From Sycobia sp. Sy_11 (lineage: Eukaryota > Arthropoda > Insecta > Hymenoptera > Epichrysomallidae): a DNA stretch of 64,000 nucleotides. Below are positions 24,640 through 36,288 of the stretch, one piece after another. Made by a program: the position numbers and the translations under genes. The stretch lies in contig JACCIC010000028.1 in the NCBI GenBank assembly GCA_018907035.1, forward strand, positions 631,001 through 695,000, written 5' to 3'. The notes below the pieces were generated by a model. The model did not search any database, was not told where the DNA came from, and saw only the letters and a list, made by a program, of their open reading frames with translations. Positions within the stretch are counted from its first letter, which is position 1. The number at the start of each line of letters is the position of its first letter.

Positions 24640-25470
24640 CACCGAGTTCTTAGATTCTGAGATTTTATAAATCGATTTAATCGAGATCATTCGAAGGCTG
24701 TCTTAATTTTTTGACATTAAAATCCGTATTTAATTTATATAGTATGAGGTGGAAAGGGATGAAAATTTTTCAATTCGTTCGTAACTTTTTTCTCATTATT
24801 AATTGTCAGAATCGGGAATTAAAGTAACAACTTGTTAGTACCAATGCGTATTTATCGACTTTAAAGATCACATGTACTTTTGTAGAAACCGCATTTCTAC
24901 TTAAATGAATCTTATACGATTCTATAAATCAAATAATGTAGAGTCGTATGCAAAACGCATGTAAATTTTACCCAAGACACGAAATTAAAATATCCATTTT
25001 CGGCACCGTTTCAGCTGTTGGACTCGTCAGTAGGACGACGGGGTCATCCATTGCTCGACGTAAGTATGTAAATCATAGAGATACGAGTATACGTATGAAC
25101 ATGGAATAAAATTTAAATTACATTATTTGGCTTGTTGAAATTTTAACGGAAACGTACCTAGAAGCACGAATGCCCGTAAGGAAGATAGTGTAATAGTCCG
25201 TGATATAGCAATACAGACAAAGACGTGTTTTTATTGTTTAATAATAATTTTCTATTACTGCTGTTTATCGCACGATGTTCCGTACGAGGTAAAAACGTTA
25301 GGTATTGAAATAAAAATTAACGTCTCAATTTTATTATCTTGTGCAATTCCATAGAATCATTCCTAGTTGATTTGTCATAATTTCATCGTACCTAAGAAGG
25401 AGACAGAACTTAAATCAATAAACATTCAATCATACTTGCCAGAAAATTTAGTCCATAACGCGTTAAAGGC
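24640..25470. other. AT-rich unique DNA around the microexon candidate
   Basis: No arrays or long frames. Apart from 25,015-25,059 nothing is seen. Confidence 0.5.
25015..25059 (+). other. Candidate 45-base microexon
   Basis: CACCGTTTCAG precedes and GTAAGTATGT follows a 45-base segment, giving a good acceptor and a strong donor. The length is a multiple of three. Frame 0 is open across it (LLDSSVGRRGHPLLD), a second frame is open, and one frame has a stop. The surroundings (24.65-25.47 kb) are AT-rich, unique and free of arrays, so the splice-like context is not a microsatellite artefact. I do not recognise the peptide and see no partner exon nearby, so chance remains quite possible. Confidence 0.25.
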
Positions 25471-25687
25471 GAATGAAAATTTATTCGCGTTCATTTAAAA
25501 GCTCGCCCATGGGCCGAATAGGAGAACATAGCGGAAGCCGTGGAAGGGAGGAGCGCAGTGCGACACGCATCGCGCAGGACTGTACCATATTCTACGCACA
25601 ACTATATCTGTGCATCAGCCGGGAGATGAGAGCCACTGAGCCCTGGCGTATATGCGCATAATATACATAGGGGCATGCACGTTTATA

Positions 25688-25722
25688 TGTGTGTGTGTGT
25701 GGTGTGTGTGTGTGTGTGTGTG
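25688..25722 (+). repeat. (TG)n, one interruption
   Basis: A GG breaks the array near its middle. Confidence 0.88.
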
Positions 25723-25882
25723 ATTTTTTCCTCTTCTGCTGCGCGCGCACGCAGACGCTACACAGCTCTCGTGTATCGTATACCCCCGCACCGCAGAGGA
25801 GCGCGCGTATCGTAAACGCAGTCAATGACATCTCCCTGCCCGACCGCGCTCGTACATATCCCAGTAATAACGCGAGTAGACG

Positions 25883-25885
<3 letters not shown>

Positions 25886-25944
<59 letters not shown>
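25886..25944 (+). repeat. (TA)n, 59 bp
   Basis: Between GACGCAC and GACACGCAC. Confidence 0.9.
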
Positions 25945-25949
<5 letters not shown>

Positions 25950-26298
25950 GCACAAAAGAGACGAGGAGAAAAAGCGTCGAGACAGCGAAAAGTTAAACGC
26001 GTCGTCGCGTCGTCCTCCTCCTCTCATCCCCCCCCCCGCTCCCGCTTCACAAGAAGAGACGCGTGCAGCCAGACTCGCGCGAGGATTAAGGAGGGAAAAG
26101 GGGACTGTCGCGCGTCGTTCGGCCCAGAGTCTGCGAGATTTTCTTACTCTGTGCATCGCCTCCAAACGCCCGCCCGCCCCCTCCCGTATTTTTGCAAGAG
26201 CACCCCTTCTCGCCGTGCCTTCGCGATGCGTGCCCTGTTATTCACGAGGACGAGCTGCGCTTCCCTCGTAGCGCAGAGCCTCCACGGAGGACCCACGG

Positions 26299-26324
26299 CT
26301 CTCTCTCTCTCTCTCTCTCTCTCT
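26299..26324 (+). repeat. (CT)13
   Basis: In GC-rich DNA. Confidence 0.88.
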
Positions 26325-26904
26325 GTGCCTCTTTCTCTGCTGCCGCCCCCCCTTCCTCGTGGCTGCGTCCATGAATTTTTTGTCCGCCTCTCGCTGCGCA
26401 CCTGCTCGCGCTCTCATCGGACAGCCTCGGCTGTGAAACAATATCCCAACCATATATATATATATATGGGAAGGTTGTTCGGCCTTGCAGGCTTCTCGGG
26501 ACAGGACGAGCGCACGTATGCATATAAGAGAAAGTTCGACGGGGGAAGCCGAGAACTTGTACGGATTTACAGGGGGCAGTTTGTATATACGTGCGACTCT
26601 CTCGCCAATCACACATGTGTCTCTCGTTCGAGTTTTTTTTTTTTTATTCCCATTAAATTTAAACGATTCCTTTGTTTTTCGTATCCACTGCCCGCATCTA
26701 GCCCCCCCTCTTACGATCGTAATAAATATACATAGTCGAATACATCGATGGAAATTAAAGGGATTCTCGGGTAGGAAATACCGTGGGCACAGTTTCCCGG
26801 AATATATATATATACGTGTAGGAGAAAATTTTAGCCCCCGGGAATTATATTTTGCTTTTTTTTTGTTGTTTTGGTTTTATCTCCCTGTATTCCGTTGTAT
26901 TATC

Positions 26905-26906
<2 letters not shown>

Positions 26907-26938
<32 letters not shown>
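26907..26938 (+). repeat. (GA)16
   Basis: After ATTATCCC. Confidence 0.88.
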
Positions 26939-26941
<3 letters not shown>

Positions 26942-27251
26942 TTCGCGCAACGGTGCTGCAGCCCGGCCGTATACATAATTTTTAAAAAATGCAAATTTTA
27001 CGACAAACAAATAATAGGCTCTTATTTCGGAATATAATTCAAAAAAAAGGAGAGAAAATTCCTTTTATTTTGCTGATGCGTACCAATTGATAAAGTATGT
27101 TTACGCTTAAATGACAAATGGGGGAGAAAAATATGAATGTACAGAAAAAAAAGGAAAAACAAACGACATAAAACATTTTGGCATAATTTGCCGTTAATGC
27201 GCATGCCGCGTTACGAATGCGCTCCATTTTAATATCGTGGAAAATATCATC

Positions 27252-27253
<2 letters not shown>

Positions 27254-27334
<81 letters not shown>
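27254..27334 (+). repeat. (TA)n, 81 bp
   Basis: The longest TA array in the window, about 40 uninterrupted units; starts after ATCATCGG. Confidence 0.92.
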
Positions 27335-27337
<3 letters not shown>

Positions 27338-27787
27338 CTGTATATATATATTGATTAATTCGCCGCTCGGCGTACCGAATTTGTCAAGGATGCAATATCT
27401 GTATAATACATCAGTAGAGCTGAGAGCGCATTAGAAATCGATCCGGTCTCGCGTTTAAACCCATTAACTTGTAACGATCCGTAAATTGTGCATAATTATC
27501 GTAATGGCGATTGAGTCGCAAAACGTCACGGAGACTTTGTCAGAATTTTCTAAAAATCCATCCTTAAAAGTACACCGATATATTTTCCACGTACGCGCAA
27601 ACCACTGTATTTATGGCCATTTATCCGCGTCCGCGATCGTCAATGCCGTCGAGATTATGCCTCCACCAGGGTACGGGCGAGCCAATATCTTTTTCCGGGT
27701 AAGATATAAATACAAGAGTCGCGTAGACGTTCCGGGGAAGATCCGTGTATGTGTCTGTGCGGTCATTATACACGTGTTCATATCTTA

Positions 27788-27789
<2 letters not shown>

Positions 27790-27833
<44 letters not shown>
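27790..27833 (+). repeat. (TA)n, 44 bp
   Basis: After ATCTTATC, before CGTCATAAGC. Confidence 0.9.
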
Positions 27834-27834
<1 letters not shown>

Positions 27835-28277
27835 GTCATAAGCTTGGGTGCAGTTTTTGACAAAATTCGCGATTTTTTTGCCTCGCCGTCGGCAAAAGTG
27901 CGGTATACTTTGATGCTTTGCTCGGATTTCGAAAGAACGAAGAATGAGACCGAAGGGGGACAAAGGGAGGCGCTTGGAGGGACTTGCGCGTGGAAATAAT
28001 TGGCCGAAGCTTCGACCGAGCGCACTTGCGCGCACGTAAAATACGCAACGATTGCTAATTCACGTACATCCAAATGCGATGCTCGCGCGAAATAGTTGTT
28101 CTCCCGCTCGTTCGCTGTGTTATGGTTTATTCCTACGCGAAAAAAAGAAGCCGATCCTCACGATTGTCGGATCGACTATTAGAACAATATAGCAGTGGAC
28201 GGATAAATGTGCAACGTGAGAACGAAGCTTTTACCAGGGCAGAGATCGAGAAGCGAGCCGGCGTTACACATATAAAT

Positions 28278-28295
28278 AAAAAAAAAAAAAAAAAA
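28278..28295 (+). repeat. Poly-A run (18)
   Basis: Follows TATAAAT. It pairs with a second, longer A run 149 bases downstream. Confidence 0.85.
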
Positions 28296-28444
28296 CCGAA
28301 AAGTCGCAAAGACAGCTTCAAAGAGCGAGAAACTCGCGACTCCCGTCTCCGAGGCTTGGCGCGCGATGTATCGACAGCTCTGTGCAGGCTCGATCGAGCG
28401 GATTCTCCCTATCTCTCTCCCTCTGTCTCGCATTCTGTCGTAAC

Positions 28445-28471
28445 AAAAAAAAAAAAAAAAAAAAAAAAAAA
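28445..28471 (+). repeat. Poly-A run (27)
   Basis: Ends a GC-rich 149-base segment. A retroposon tail is possible, but no target-site duplication was seen. Confidence 0.85.
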
Positions 28472-28639
28472 CAACCATCGAGTCATCCACGCCCATCGGC
28501 ACATATACGTTTGCGCATATAGAGCTCAATCGGTGCGTGCGCGCGGTCTCGATGTCACCTCTGACGCGGTTCAGCCGCGCCGGTGTTCCGAGCGGGCGGC
28601 GTGGGCGGCGTGCATCCCGTGCTCATGGAACAGCGGGTT

Positions 28640-28643
<4 letters not shown>

Positions 28644-28686
<43 letters not shown>
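28644..28686 (+). repeat. (TA)n, 43 bp
   Basis: After GGGTTCCGC; followed by a CATGTATATG variant. Confidence 0.9.
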
Positions 28687-28693
<7 letters not shown>

Positions 28694-28809
28694 ATGTAGG
28701 TACATGTATAGGCCAATTCTTGGGAACTCTGGTGACAAACCCAGTTGTCAGATATAGAGATTCGAGTAGGGATCTTTCCATCGCCCCTCTCCCACAGTCC
28801 CGCTCTCTC

Positions 28810-28812
<3 letters not shown>

Positions 28813-28850
<38 letters not shown>
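28813..28850 (+). repeat. (CT)n, 38 bp
   Basis: Imperfect pyrimidine DNA extends on both sides. Confidence 0.9.
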
Positions 28851-28854
<4 letters not shown>

Positions 28855-28905
28855 GTCTCTACGCCTCTCTTTTTCTCTCTGGCTGTCTCGCTATCTCTGT
28901 ACACA

Positions 28906-28910
<5 letters not shown>

Positions 28911-28961
<51 letters not shown>
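28911..28961 (+). repeat. (TA)n, 51 bp
   Basis: Follows a CT array at about 60 bases. Confidence 0.9.
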
Positions 28962-28964
<3 letters not shown>

Positions 28965-29578
28965 CAGCGCCACGGTGATCGTTGCAAAATATATACAAAA
29001 GAGACGGAGAGAAACTCTTTCTTTCCCTTTCATCCGCGTTTGCCGTCGTTATATTGTCTGTTTTGCGCGCATTTCTCCCTTTTATTTTTATGTTGTTTTT
29101 TTTTTTTGCTTTTTCGCCTCTCCCTCCTCCTCTTTTCTTCCCGCCCCCCTTCTTTTCCATCGCGCGCGGTCGCATCGGAATTTTTCACCGCTCTCCGCGC
29201 ACACCGAGACTACGCTTTTTATTCCCGCAACCCCCATCCGTGGCTTTTATATATCAATGCATGTATGCCTCTGTGGTGCATGCGTGTGTGTGCGCGCGTG
29301 TGTGCGAGGGTTGACGCGCGGGGACATCGGGTGAGCGGCGCAGGAGGCGCTTGGTTTTTGCGCGCGACGTGACGCGCGATCGGTATGCGGCGCATGAGGA
29401 TTTTGCATGTACCCAACCGTCCCCTCCCCTCCCCCTCCCCCACCGCCCATCACAAGCGTACACGTGGGGCGAGCGGACCGAGCGAGGCTGTCTCTCGAGC
29501 GACGAAACGCGTGTGAACCGAATTCGAATGGACTTCTTTTTTTCCTTCCCTCCCCCCCCACTCTTTCTCTTCCTACCT

Positions 29579-29580
29579 CG

Positions 29581-29612
<32 letters not shown>
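29579..29612 (+). repeat. (CT)n, 34 bp
   Basis: One CG interruption; abuts a TA array. Confidence 0.88.

Positions 29613-29653
<41 letters not shown>
29613..29653 (+). repeat. (TA)n, 41 bp
   Basis: Fused directly to a CT array on its left. Confidence 0.9.
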
Positions 29654-29656
<3 letters not shown>

Positions 29657-30651
29657 CAATTTTGTCGCTTCCCTATATCTCCCCCTTTCTGGCTCCACTT
29701 TTTTTTGCTCGTCTATAGACAGACTTCGCCTTATAAGTCAAGTGCGCGCGCGGGCGCGAAGTCTTACGCGTATTTGCTAAGTAACGAGAATGTTTCTTTA
29801 TTTGAGATTAGACGTTCTAAAGTCTATATAGCCCTCGGTATATTCAGGACTCGTGCTTGGAATAAGCATAGCGCACATCTTATTTAATATGCCGTTCCTG
29901 TCGAGCGCTTTTTTCCTTTTTTTTTTCTTTGCTTTTTTTTTTTTGTTTAATATAACGCATTCGAATATCGGTATATAAAATCGACCTGTTTCATAACGCT
30001 TGTGTAATTCCATTTATAACTTTGAAACTACGGCAATTTTCTTCACGGCAATATAAACTTCCTTTTCGCTTGTAAGTTACGCGAAGAATTTTTCCAGCTA
30101 ATTTAAAATAAATGTAAATATTCGCACAATTACGTGTAGTGCAATTTAATTATATATAAAGATTTTCGTTATCATTCTGACTACGTTATTAGACTTATGT
30201 TATCAGTGATTAAAAGTCGATAACGAAAACAGTTACGGACAGTGCATTCGAGTAGGTCGTCCTCGAAATATTAACTTTTTAATCAGATAATTTTCTTAAG
30301 AGAACAATTTTGATATATTACAAAATTATTTGTTTTTCAATCGTGAAAGAATCAAATTTATCACGCAACATGCGGTATAGAAGTTCTGTATTTAGTATCA
30401 GCCGCGCCATTTGTTCAGAATCTTAACAGATATCCTGAGAAGTCTTTGACAATATAAACGAACGTAGAGGTTAATAATGCAACTTCATCCAATTGTCTCG
30501 ATAGGTGCTTTTTACAGATGAATGATTTTTTCGCATTTCAACAATTTCTTCTTCTTATTATTTTTTTCTTTTTGGTACGAGAGCGACAACATATGTCGAT
30601 AACATATAAATTGGTCACCTCAATTCTAACGGCAGCGGAAACATCGTATAA

Positions 30652-30676
<25 letters not shown>
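30652..30676 (+). repeat. (TG)n, 25 bp
   Basis: Followed by CGCGCGCG and the TAGA array. Confidence 0.88.
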
Positions 30677-30690
<14 letters not shown>

Positions 30691-30692
30691 AC

Positions 30693-30693
<1 letters not shown>

Positions 30694-30725
<32 letters not shown>
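30694..30725 (+). repeat. (TAGA)n tetranucleotide repeat
   Basis: About eight units, directly after a TG array; the only clear tetranucleotide array in the window. Confidence 0.9.
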
Positions 30726-30812
30726 AGAAAAAGGGAGAGAAATTTTTTCTCGAGAGTAAATATCTAACGCAATAAAATAAAGGATCAGCGTTAAGGTGAC
30801 AGAGTCAGTCTG

Positions 30813-30831
30813 ATATATATATATATATATA
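30813..30831 (+). repeat. (TA)n, 19 bp
   Basis: A short array in unique DNA. Confidence 0.85.
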
Positions 30832-31166
30832 GGTCAAAAAGAAATCTATAGTAAATGCAAGCTTACGACCAGACGTATGATACCGAGACAAGACAATATA
30901 TCGCTAGACCGGTAACCGTGTTATGCGTTAAATCTAGACTATTTCCCCTTAAAAAAAAAAAATAAGAATAAGAAAGAAAAGTCAACTAAAAAATCTGAGT
31001 AAACAAGGGGAGAAGCGGAGCGAGAGGTTTGGCTGAGACCATCGACGCAAAATACTACTGTTCGCGTTGGCAAGCATATATTTATTCCCCGCGAGCGCGC
31101 GCGCGCTCCCTCCTTCGTCGACTGCTGTAACATGTTATATGCGTGTACCCGCGCTACAAGGCAGCC

Positions 31167-31172
<6 letters not shown>

Positions 31173-31218
<46 letters not shown>
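31173..31218 (+). repeat. (TA)n, 46 bp
   Basis: Between GCAGCCATATA and GTATATATAG. Confidence 0.9.
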
Positions 31219-31227
<9 letters not shown>

Positions 31228-31499
31228 GTGTGCGCGAGAGAAAGGAGTGGCGGGAGGGTGGTGGGGGAGGTGAGAGCTTATCGAAGAATATCAGCGCAGA
31301 GCCCCCTCCCCCGCCCACCCCCCGTCCCCGCAGGGGTTACACGAGAATTCAGCATGCGCGAAGGGACCCGCCGTATAACCAGCGGGCGCAACGCGCTCGC
31401 GTCGGTCCGCGTCGGGCTCCCGTTATAACCACCGCGCCGCCGACCCCCCCCCCCCACCCAAAACTTCGCAGTTGTAAATTATCTAAATAGGCGCCCATG

Positions 31500-33507
31500 C
31501 GCGCATGCCCCTAGATGTATGTATATCGCGTATATTTATAGGAGGGAGGCAGACTTTAAACAATATGTACTTGCGCAACATTGGCTTCCGCTCGATATCG
31601 TTATAAATTTGCGGCGGATCCAAGGATCTACTCGGTGCGGGCCTACGTTACAGATACTGCGGGGTGAAAATTTTATAGGCCGCCTGGGCGAATCGATTGC
31701 GTTCTTTATTGCACTGTGGACGATCGAGCCAAGACCATTTTTCGTTGCATTCAACCTGGCCGCGGGAAGGAGAACAGTGACGATATGAACAGAGACAACT
31801 CGGATTGTTTATAAAACTGTCCATGCACTGTTTCGCGAATACGCTCTTGGATTCTGAAGTTACGCTGGTTTTTCGTTGAAAATTCATGCGTTCAGCCATT
31901 TGGCACAGCCGAAGGTTTTTCCTTGGAATGGGATCCATCCGTGTTGTTGGGCAAAAACGTTTTATCAATCTGCGTCCACAGAACTAAAGTTTCTTAGCTG
32001 TATTATCGGGTAAAGATTGAGTTAATGAGAATTGGTATTCGCAACTTTCAGTGAGAATGACTATAGCAAAATAATGAACTTCTTTGCTTGACATACCGTC
32101 CTTCCTTCGAATTCCCTGCCAAAAGTAGAAATTCCCAATGGGCAAAGAAAATACATCGGACTTTACCGTATATCCAATTTATTTTCTAATCGTATACAGA
32201 AAGTGTTATATCTCGATTGTAAAATCCAAGAGCCTCTCCTTCAAATTCTTATTTTTATGTACAGTGAATATCTTTAACGATATTTATCCAGCAATATCAT
32301 ACAATCAATAGAAATCATTGTGTCGAAAATTAAACGGTATCTCCGTAAATGGTGATAATTTCTAATGTCGATACATATATGCTTCGCTTTCACGCAACTG
32401 TTTCATGGATTATATGCGCCGCCATGTTCAATGATGGACGTTCGTTCGGCGTTTAAACGACAATGTGTAGGAAAATTGAGGATTCAAACGACGTATAAGA
32501 TTGTTAAGAGATCAAGCTTTTAATCGACTTGTTCCAGGGCTAGGCGTATTTTTTTTTTTTTTTTTTTTAATATGTCTTTCGGTTATTTCAACAAAACAGT
32601 TGATCTATTGAATGAGTAAATAGCTTCTTTTCAACGTCCAGCGCCTTTCACATTATTAACAATTACTTACTGCATGTACGTATCATGTACATTGGCTATA
32701 CACCCCCGATCGTTGAATAATAATCGTTCCAAGTTCCGTAAAAAGAAGGACATTATATCCAGCTTTGGACGCAGCATAAAGTGAATGAAATTTGCGGTAT
32801 TTCTCGGCGGAGCAGGCTGGGCAAAAACGGGACTGGCAAATGACGCGACGCTATTGACAATTTATAACTGGACGCGAGGTGACAGGATTTTCTTAAAATT
32901 TAACAATTGTCGCGATCGAAATATGTTAGTGAAACGTCAATAATTCGAATAAGACGTGACGAGCGGGAGCCCGATTCTTTTACCAAGGTACACTGCGCGT
33001 TAAAATGTTTTTTTGTTTTTTTTTTTTTTTTTTGGAAAATGTGGCAAATTTCATCTGCTTCGATTCGTGCATTGACTGCATACGACAAAGAAATGAATTT
33101 TAAAAATTATTCTAGATAAATAATCTTTAACTTCCCATTGTTTCGATAAAGATTGTGAGACTTTAACATTATCAAAGAATTTTCTTTCACCCACATTCCG
33201 TAAGCTGCATTAACCAATAAAATTACAATTCCAGCATTACATTTTTTCTCCTCGTATTCGGAATATTTACCCTGCTATTTTTTTCACGGAACGCCAAATC
33301 TGAATAGTTCGTGTACGCTATGCGATTCCTTTATGTCGCAGGATTATTTCAAATTCGACGAAGCTACATTAAGTGTCAAATATCTTGCTAGACATTTAAT
33401 TATCATTAAATGAATAAAATAAAAGGCGCATCAGGCTATTATTATTTGTAGAATTCCTAGTAAAGCTAAAATCTTCGCTCGTTATGATTCATTATTTAGA
33501 GAGAGGA

Positions 33508-33542
<35 letters not shown>

Positions 33543-33860
33543 AGACAAAACTTTGTTATATATAAAATAATTAATGTATCGTTCTATACTTTCTGTATAT
33601 AGTGGATTCTTAAATTTCATTTCGCAATTGGTGAGCCAGCCGAAATTCCCTTAAACATCAAAATAGCAATATCACGGATAAAGCTGAAAATAAATAAAAA
33701 AAAATCACGTGGTTGCCGGCTAAGTGGCGGGCCCTTGAAGCGCAGTAGCTCGAGTATCGTTAACTAACGTATATATACAGCCTCTGCTTGTTAGCAGTGC
33801 AAAAGTACAATGAAAGGGCTGGTTTAAGTATCACCGAGAAGCATCGTCCTGGAACTTTTT
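31500..33860. other. Mostly unique DNA with an unexplained open frame
   Basis: 31.5-32.0 kb is GC-balanced, unique and open on both strands, including a 96-codon Cys-rich minus frame (ATG at 31,938, stop at 31,648). 32.0-33.5 kb is AT-rich with T runs near 32,551 and 33,014. One imperfect GA array near 33.5 kb. Confidence 0.4.
33498..33545 (+). repeat. Imperfect (GA)n, 48 bp
   Basis: Two GG/GAAGA interruptions. Confidence 0.85.
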
Positions 33861-33893
33861 CAGTTGAGGGCAGCTACTTTACTTCCTAAAAAA

Positions 33894-33895
<2 letters not shown>

Positions 33896-33934
<39 letters not shown>
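33896..33934 (+). repeat. (TA)n, 39 bp
   Basis: After an A run; before CGTCTTAAAGG. Confidence 0.9.
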
Positions 33935-33935
<1 letters not shown>

Positions 33936-34270
33936 GTCTTAAAGGCGAGAGAGAAAGAGAGAAGAAAGCGTTTAACGGCAATTAATTCAATCTACAAATT
34001 AAGCTTTTATGTGGCCCATTGTATTAGTGAGTTTATGTACATGTGTAGATGAACGGGAAAGTAAGAGGGGGCTCGTGACCATAAAGCACCATTTAACAAA
34101 AGAATATAAAGATCGAAAGATAGGGCGGAAAATAAAACGCGAATGAAGGCAGCGGATAATTCGGTGCCGCGTCTACGCCTTCTTCTGTTCTCTTTCTCTT
34201 TTTTCTTCCGCACTAGTCTCATACCTATATAGCGTATATATGTATTTACATCTACACATATACGTACAGG

Positions 34271-34272
<2 letters not shown>

Positions 34273-34319
<47 letters not shown>
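34273..34319 (+). repeat. (TG)n, 47 bp
   Basis: The longest uninterrupted TG array here. Confidence 0.92.
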
Positions 34320-34321
<2 letters not shown>

Positions 34322-34357
34322 AGTATCTGCACCGGTTGACTTGCTTATCAAAAAAAG

Positions 34358-34360
<3 letters not shown>

Positions 34361-34402
<42 letters not shown>
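34361..34402 (+). repeat. (GA)21
   Basis: Only 41 bases after the long TG array. Confidence 0.9.
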
Positions 34403-34404
<2 letters not shown>

Positions 34405-34419
34405 AAGAGCGAAAGAGAG

Positions 34420-36242
34420 ACCATACCACAGAGTACGAACTTTCGGAACAAACACGAAGCTGTTCGTCTTCAGCGTGCCCTCCCCCCCTCCTACCAACTA
34501 TCCCGTGTCTCCTTGCCGTTTCGTTTTTGCTTGTCGTATTATTTTCGTACCCGGCCCACACTTCTCGTCCTCCTCTTCCTCCTCCTTCTCCTCTAGCTCG
34601 ACGCGCGCGCCGTCTGTTCCCCTACCCTTCCTCTTGCGCGCCTTTGAATTTTATCGGCGGTCCTTCGTACTCCGTGGAAATCACTTCGATGCAACGTCTA
34701 CCCCCCCCCTTCGAATTCCCCTCGCCACCCGGCCCGCTGTCCAGCGGTAAGTAGTCGAAATCGTTGCGAAAAATATTTCCCCGTCCCAGGAACGTCTCCT
34801 CGACTATTAATAGATCCGCTGTTAAAATTGCTCTTTCGTTAAATCGGCTTTATCGAGTAATGGAGTGCCATTCGAGTAATTTTAAAATGCCAAATCGATC
34901 GATTCGAAAATATTTCGAGTTTTTCGGGGTATGGTTATTTCGAGATCGGATACCAAATGCAGAATTTCTCTGCAATTTGCTCGATCAGTAACCGTAATAA
35001 GATTTCAAAAATTTAAATCTTCTTCACTTTATAATCGTCAATGGGCAGATTATCTATCAATGGGCGGCTATTCTAATAAATCTTAATAAATGCGACTATT
35101 ATTAATAATGGCGATAATATCAATAATAACACTTTCGATTATCATCCCGAGCCAATATTTGTTTTACCGTCGACGCGTCGATCAATCGAAGTGGCGCTTT
35201 TCCGGGATTTTAATTATTTAATATAATTTACACTTCAGACTAGTACGAAACGTCAATAATGATTCAGCGTTGCGTATATAATTATTACTGTCCAATTATA
35301 GTCTTGAAAAGGACCATTTCGGATTATCGAAATTTTCCCAATAAAACGAGAGTTATAATTCGTTGAGATGGTGAAAATGACAGTTGGTTTCGGCTCGCGC
35401 GAGTTAAAAGAGCCCGGCGACATTAAATGAAAAGTGCGTCTGCTCAAGTTTTAGAAGAGCGATTAACGCAACTCCAGCTGAACAGTGTCGAAAGACAAAG
35501 ATAATTTCATTCGGCATTAATGTTTGTTCGACCTGAAAATATTAAGTTCAACTCTTAATTATGTTTGACCAAGTGTTTAGTGACTATTCAATCGTTACTT
35601 GAAGAAATGCTGGTTTGCTGTGATCATTTGAAAGACTATTGGTATTATTTGTATAATAGTGATATTATTTACATTATATTTTTAAATATTACTTAGTATA
35701 TTTAATTCATGGTAACGATGAAAAAGGGGGAAAAAAGCTTTTTTTTCCTTCACTTTTACTATATTATAATTCTATCGTGTTGTAATAAAAATCATAAATT
35801 TTCATTTTTAATGCATTTAAAAATAAAATTCCCTGTATGTAGTAGAATTTCTCCTTTGTCCTTGCCATGCGCGAGAAAAAATGCGATCTCTGTAATGTAC
35901 AATGCATCCTGCCACGGGTTCAGATCGCTCCGCGAACCCGTAGCGGTGGCCGTAATTTTAAACGCGACCGGCCAATTCGATTTCCCGACGAAATAATTCC
36001 GGGAATCGAATAAAGTTTACATCCCTCGCAAATAATATCCGGCGCACGTGTTCGAGGCGCGGCGCGCGACGGGTCGGGCGGCAGCGGCGAAAAGAATCGC
36101 AATGAATATTTAAGCTAATTATTTTGCCATCGTTACTCCGTTGGCGCGCTACGACTTCGCTTCGCGGGTGGTGAGGTGGAGGGGGTGACGGGGAGGACAG
36201 CAAAGAGGGGCGCGAGGGTGAGGTGAAAATCGTGAGGGTAAG

Positions 36243-36245
<3 letters not shown>
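34420..36245. other. Pyrimidine-rich patch, then unique DNA
   Basis: 34.47-34.74 kb is C/T-rich and ends at CCAGCG|GTAAGTAG (GT at 34,746), a good donor with no credible coding frame before it. 34.75-35.46 kb is unique with many TCGA/ATCGAT words. 35.5-35.9 kb is AT-rich. A GC-rich island at 35.9-36.1 kb holds the bulged hairpin. Confidence 0.4.
35911..35950. other. Hairpin with bulged stem
   Basis: GCCAC pairs with GTGGC (35,946-35,950), and GGGTTC (35,916-35,921) pairs with GAACCC (35,934-35,939). This leaves a 12-base loop and a 6-base bulge. A GGGTTC element recalls a tRNA T-arm, but no acceptor stem or A box is present. Confidence 0.45.

Positions 36246-36283
<38 letters not shown>
36246..36283 (+). 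repeat. (GA)19
   Basis: Flanked by GC-rich unique DNA. Confidence 0.9.

Positions 36284-36288
<5 letters not shown>

Larger units (their letters stand above)
25470..29760. other. GC-rich microsatellite block
   Basis: Six long TA arrays, including the 81-bp one, with CT, GA, TG and A runs. Spacers are CpG-rich (25.74-25.86, 26.0-26.3, 29.4-29.55 kb). The longest open frame (25,689-26,735 plus, 348 codons) starts in a TG array and crosses TA and CT arrays, so it is not a gene. Confidence 0.5.
29760..31500. other. AT-rich then mixed DNA
   Basis: 29.76-30.6 kb is AT-rich and unique with T runs near 29,910-29,944. After it come TG, TAGA and TA arrays, and a GC-rich stretch at 31.22-31.46 kb ending in a C10 run. 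No gene seen. Confidence 0.45.

Noticed and set aside
24682..24706. Bantam-like sequence CGAGATCATTCGAAGGCTG
   Set aside because: It shares the GAGATCA seed, but the upstream flank cannot pair to form a precursor and the body differs by several changes and a deletion.
25689..26735. The longest open frame in the window (348 codons, plus strand)
   Set aside because: It begins in a TG array and runs through TA and CT arrays, giving VCVC, IYIY and SLSL stretches. The remainder has no domain-like character.
34746..34751. Strong donor GTAAGT at the end of a 160-codon frame
   Set aside because: The frame starts in a TG array and crosses a GA array and C/T-rich DNA; there is no acceptor or coding character to support an exon.
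35914..35925. GGGTTCAGATC resembling a tRNA T-arm/B box
   Set aside because: No A box at the right distance, no acceptor stem, and the sequence folds as a simple bulged hairpin instead.
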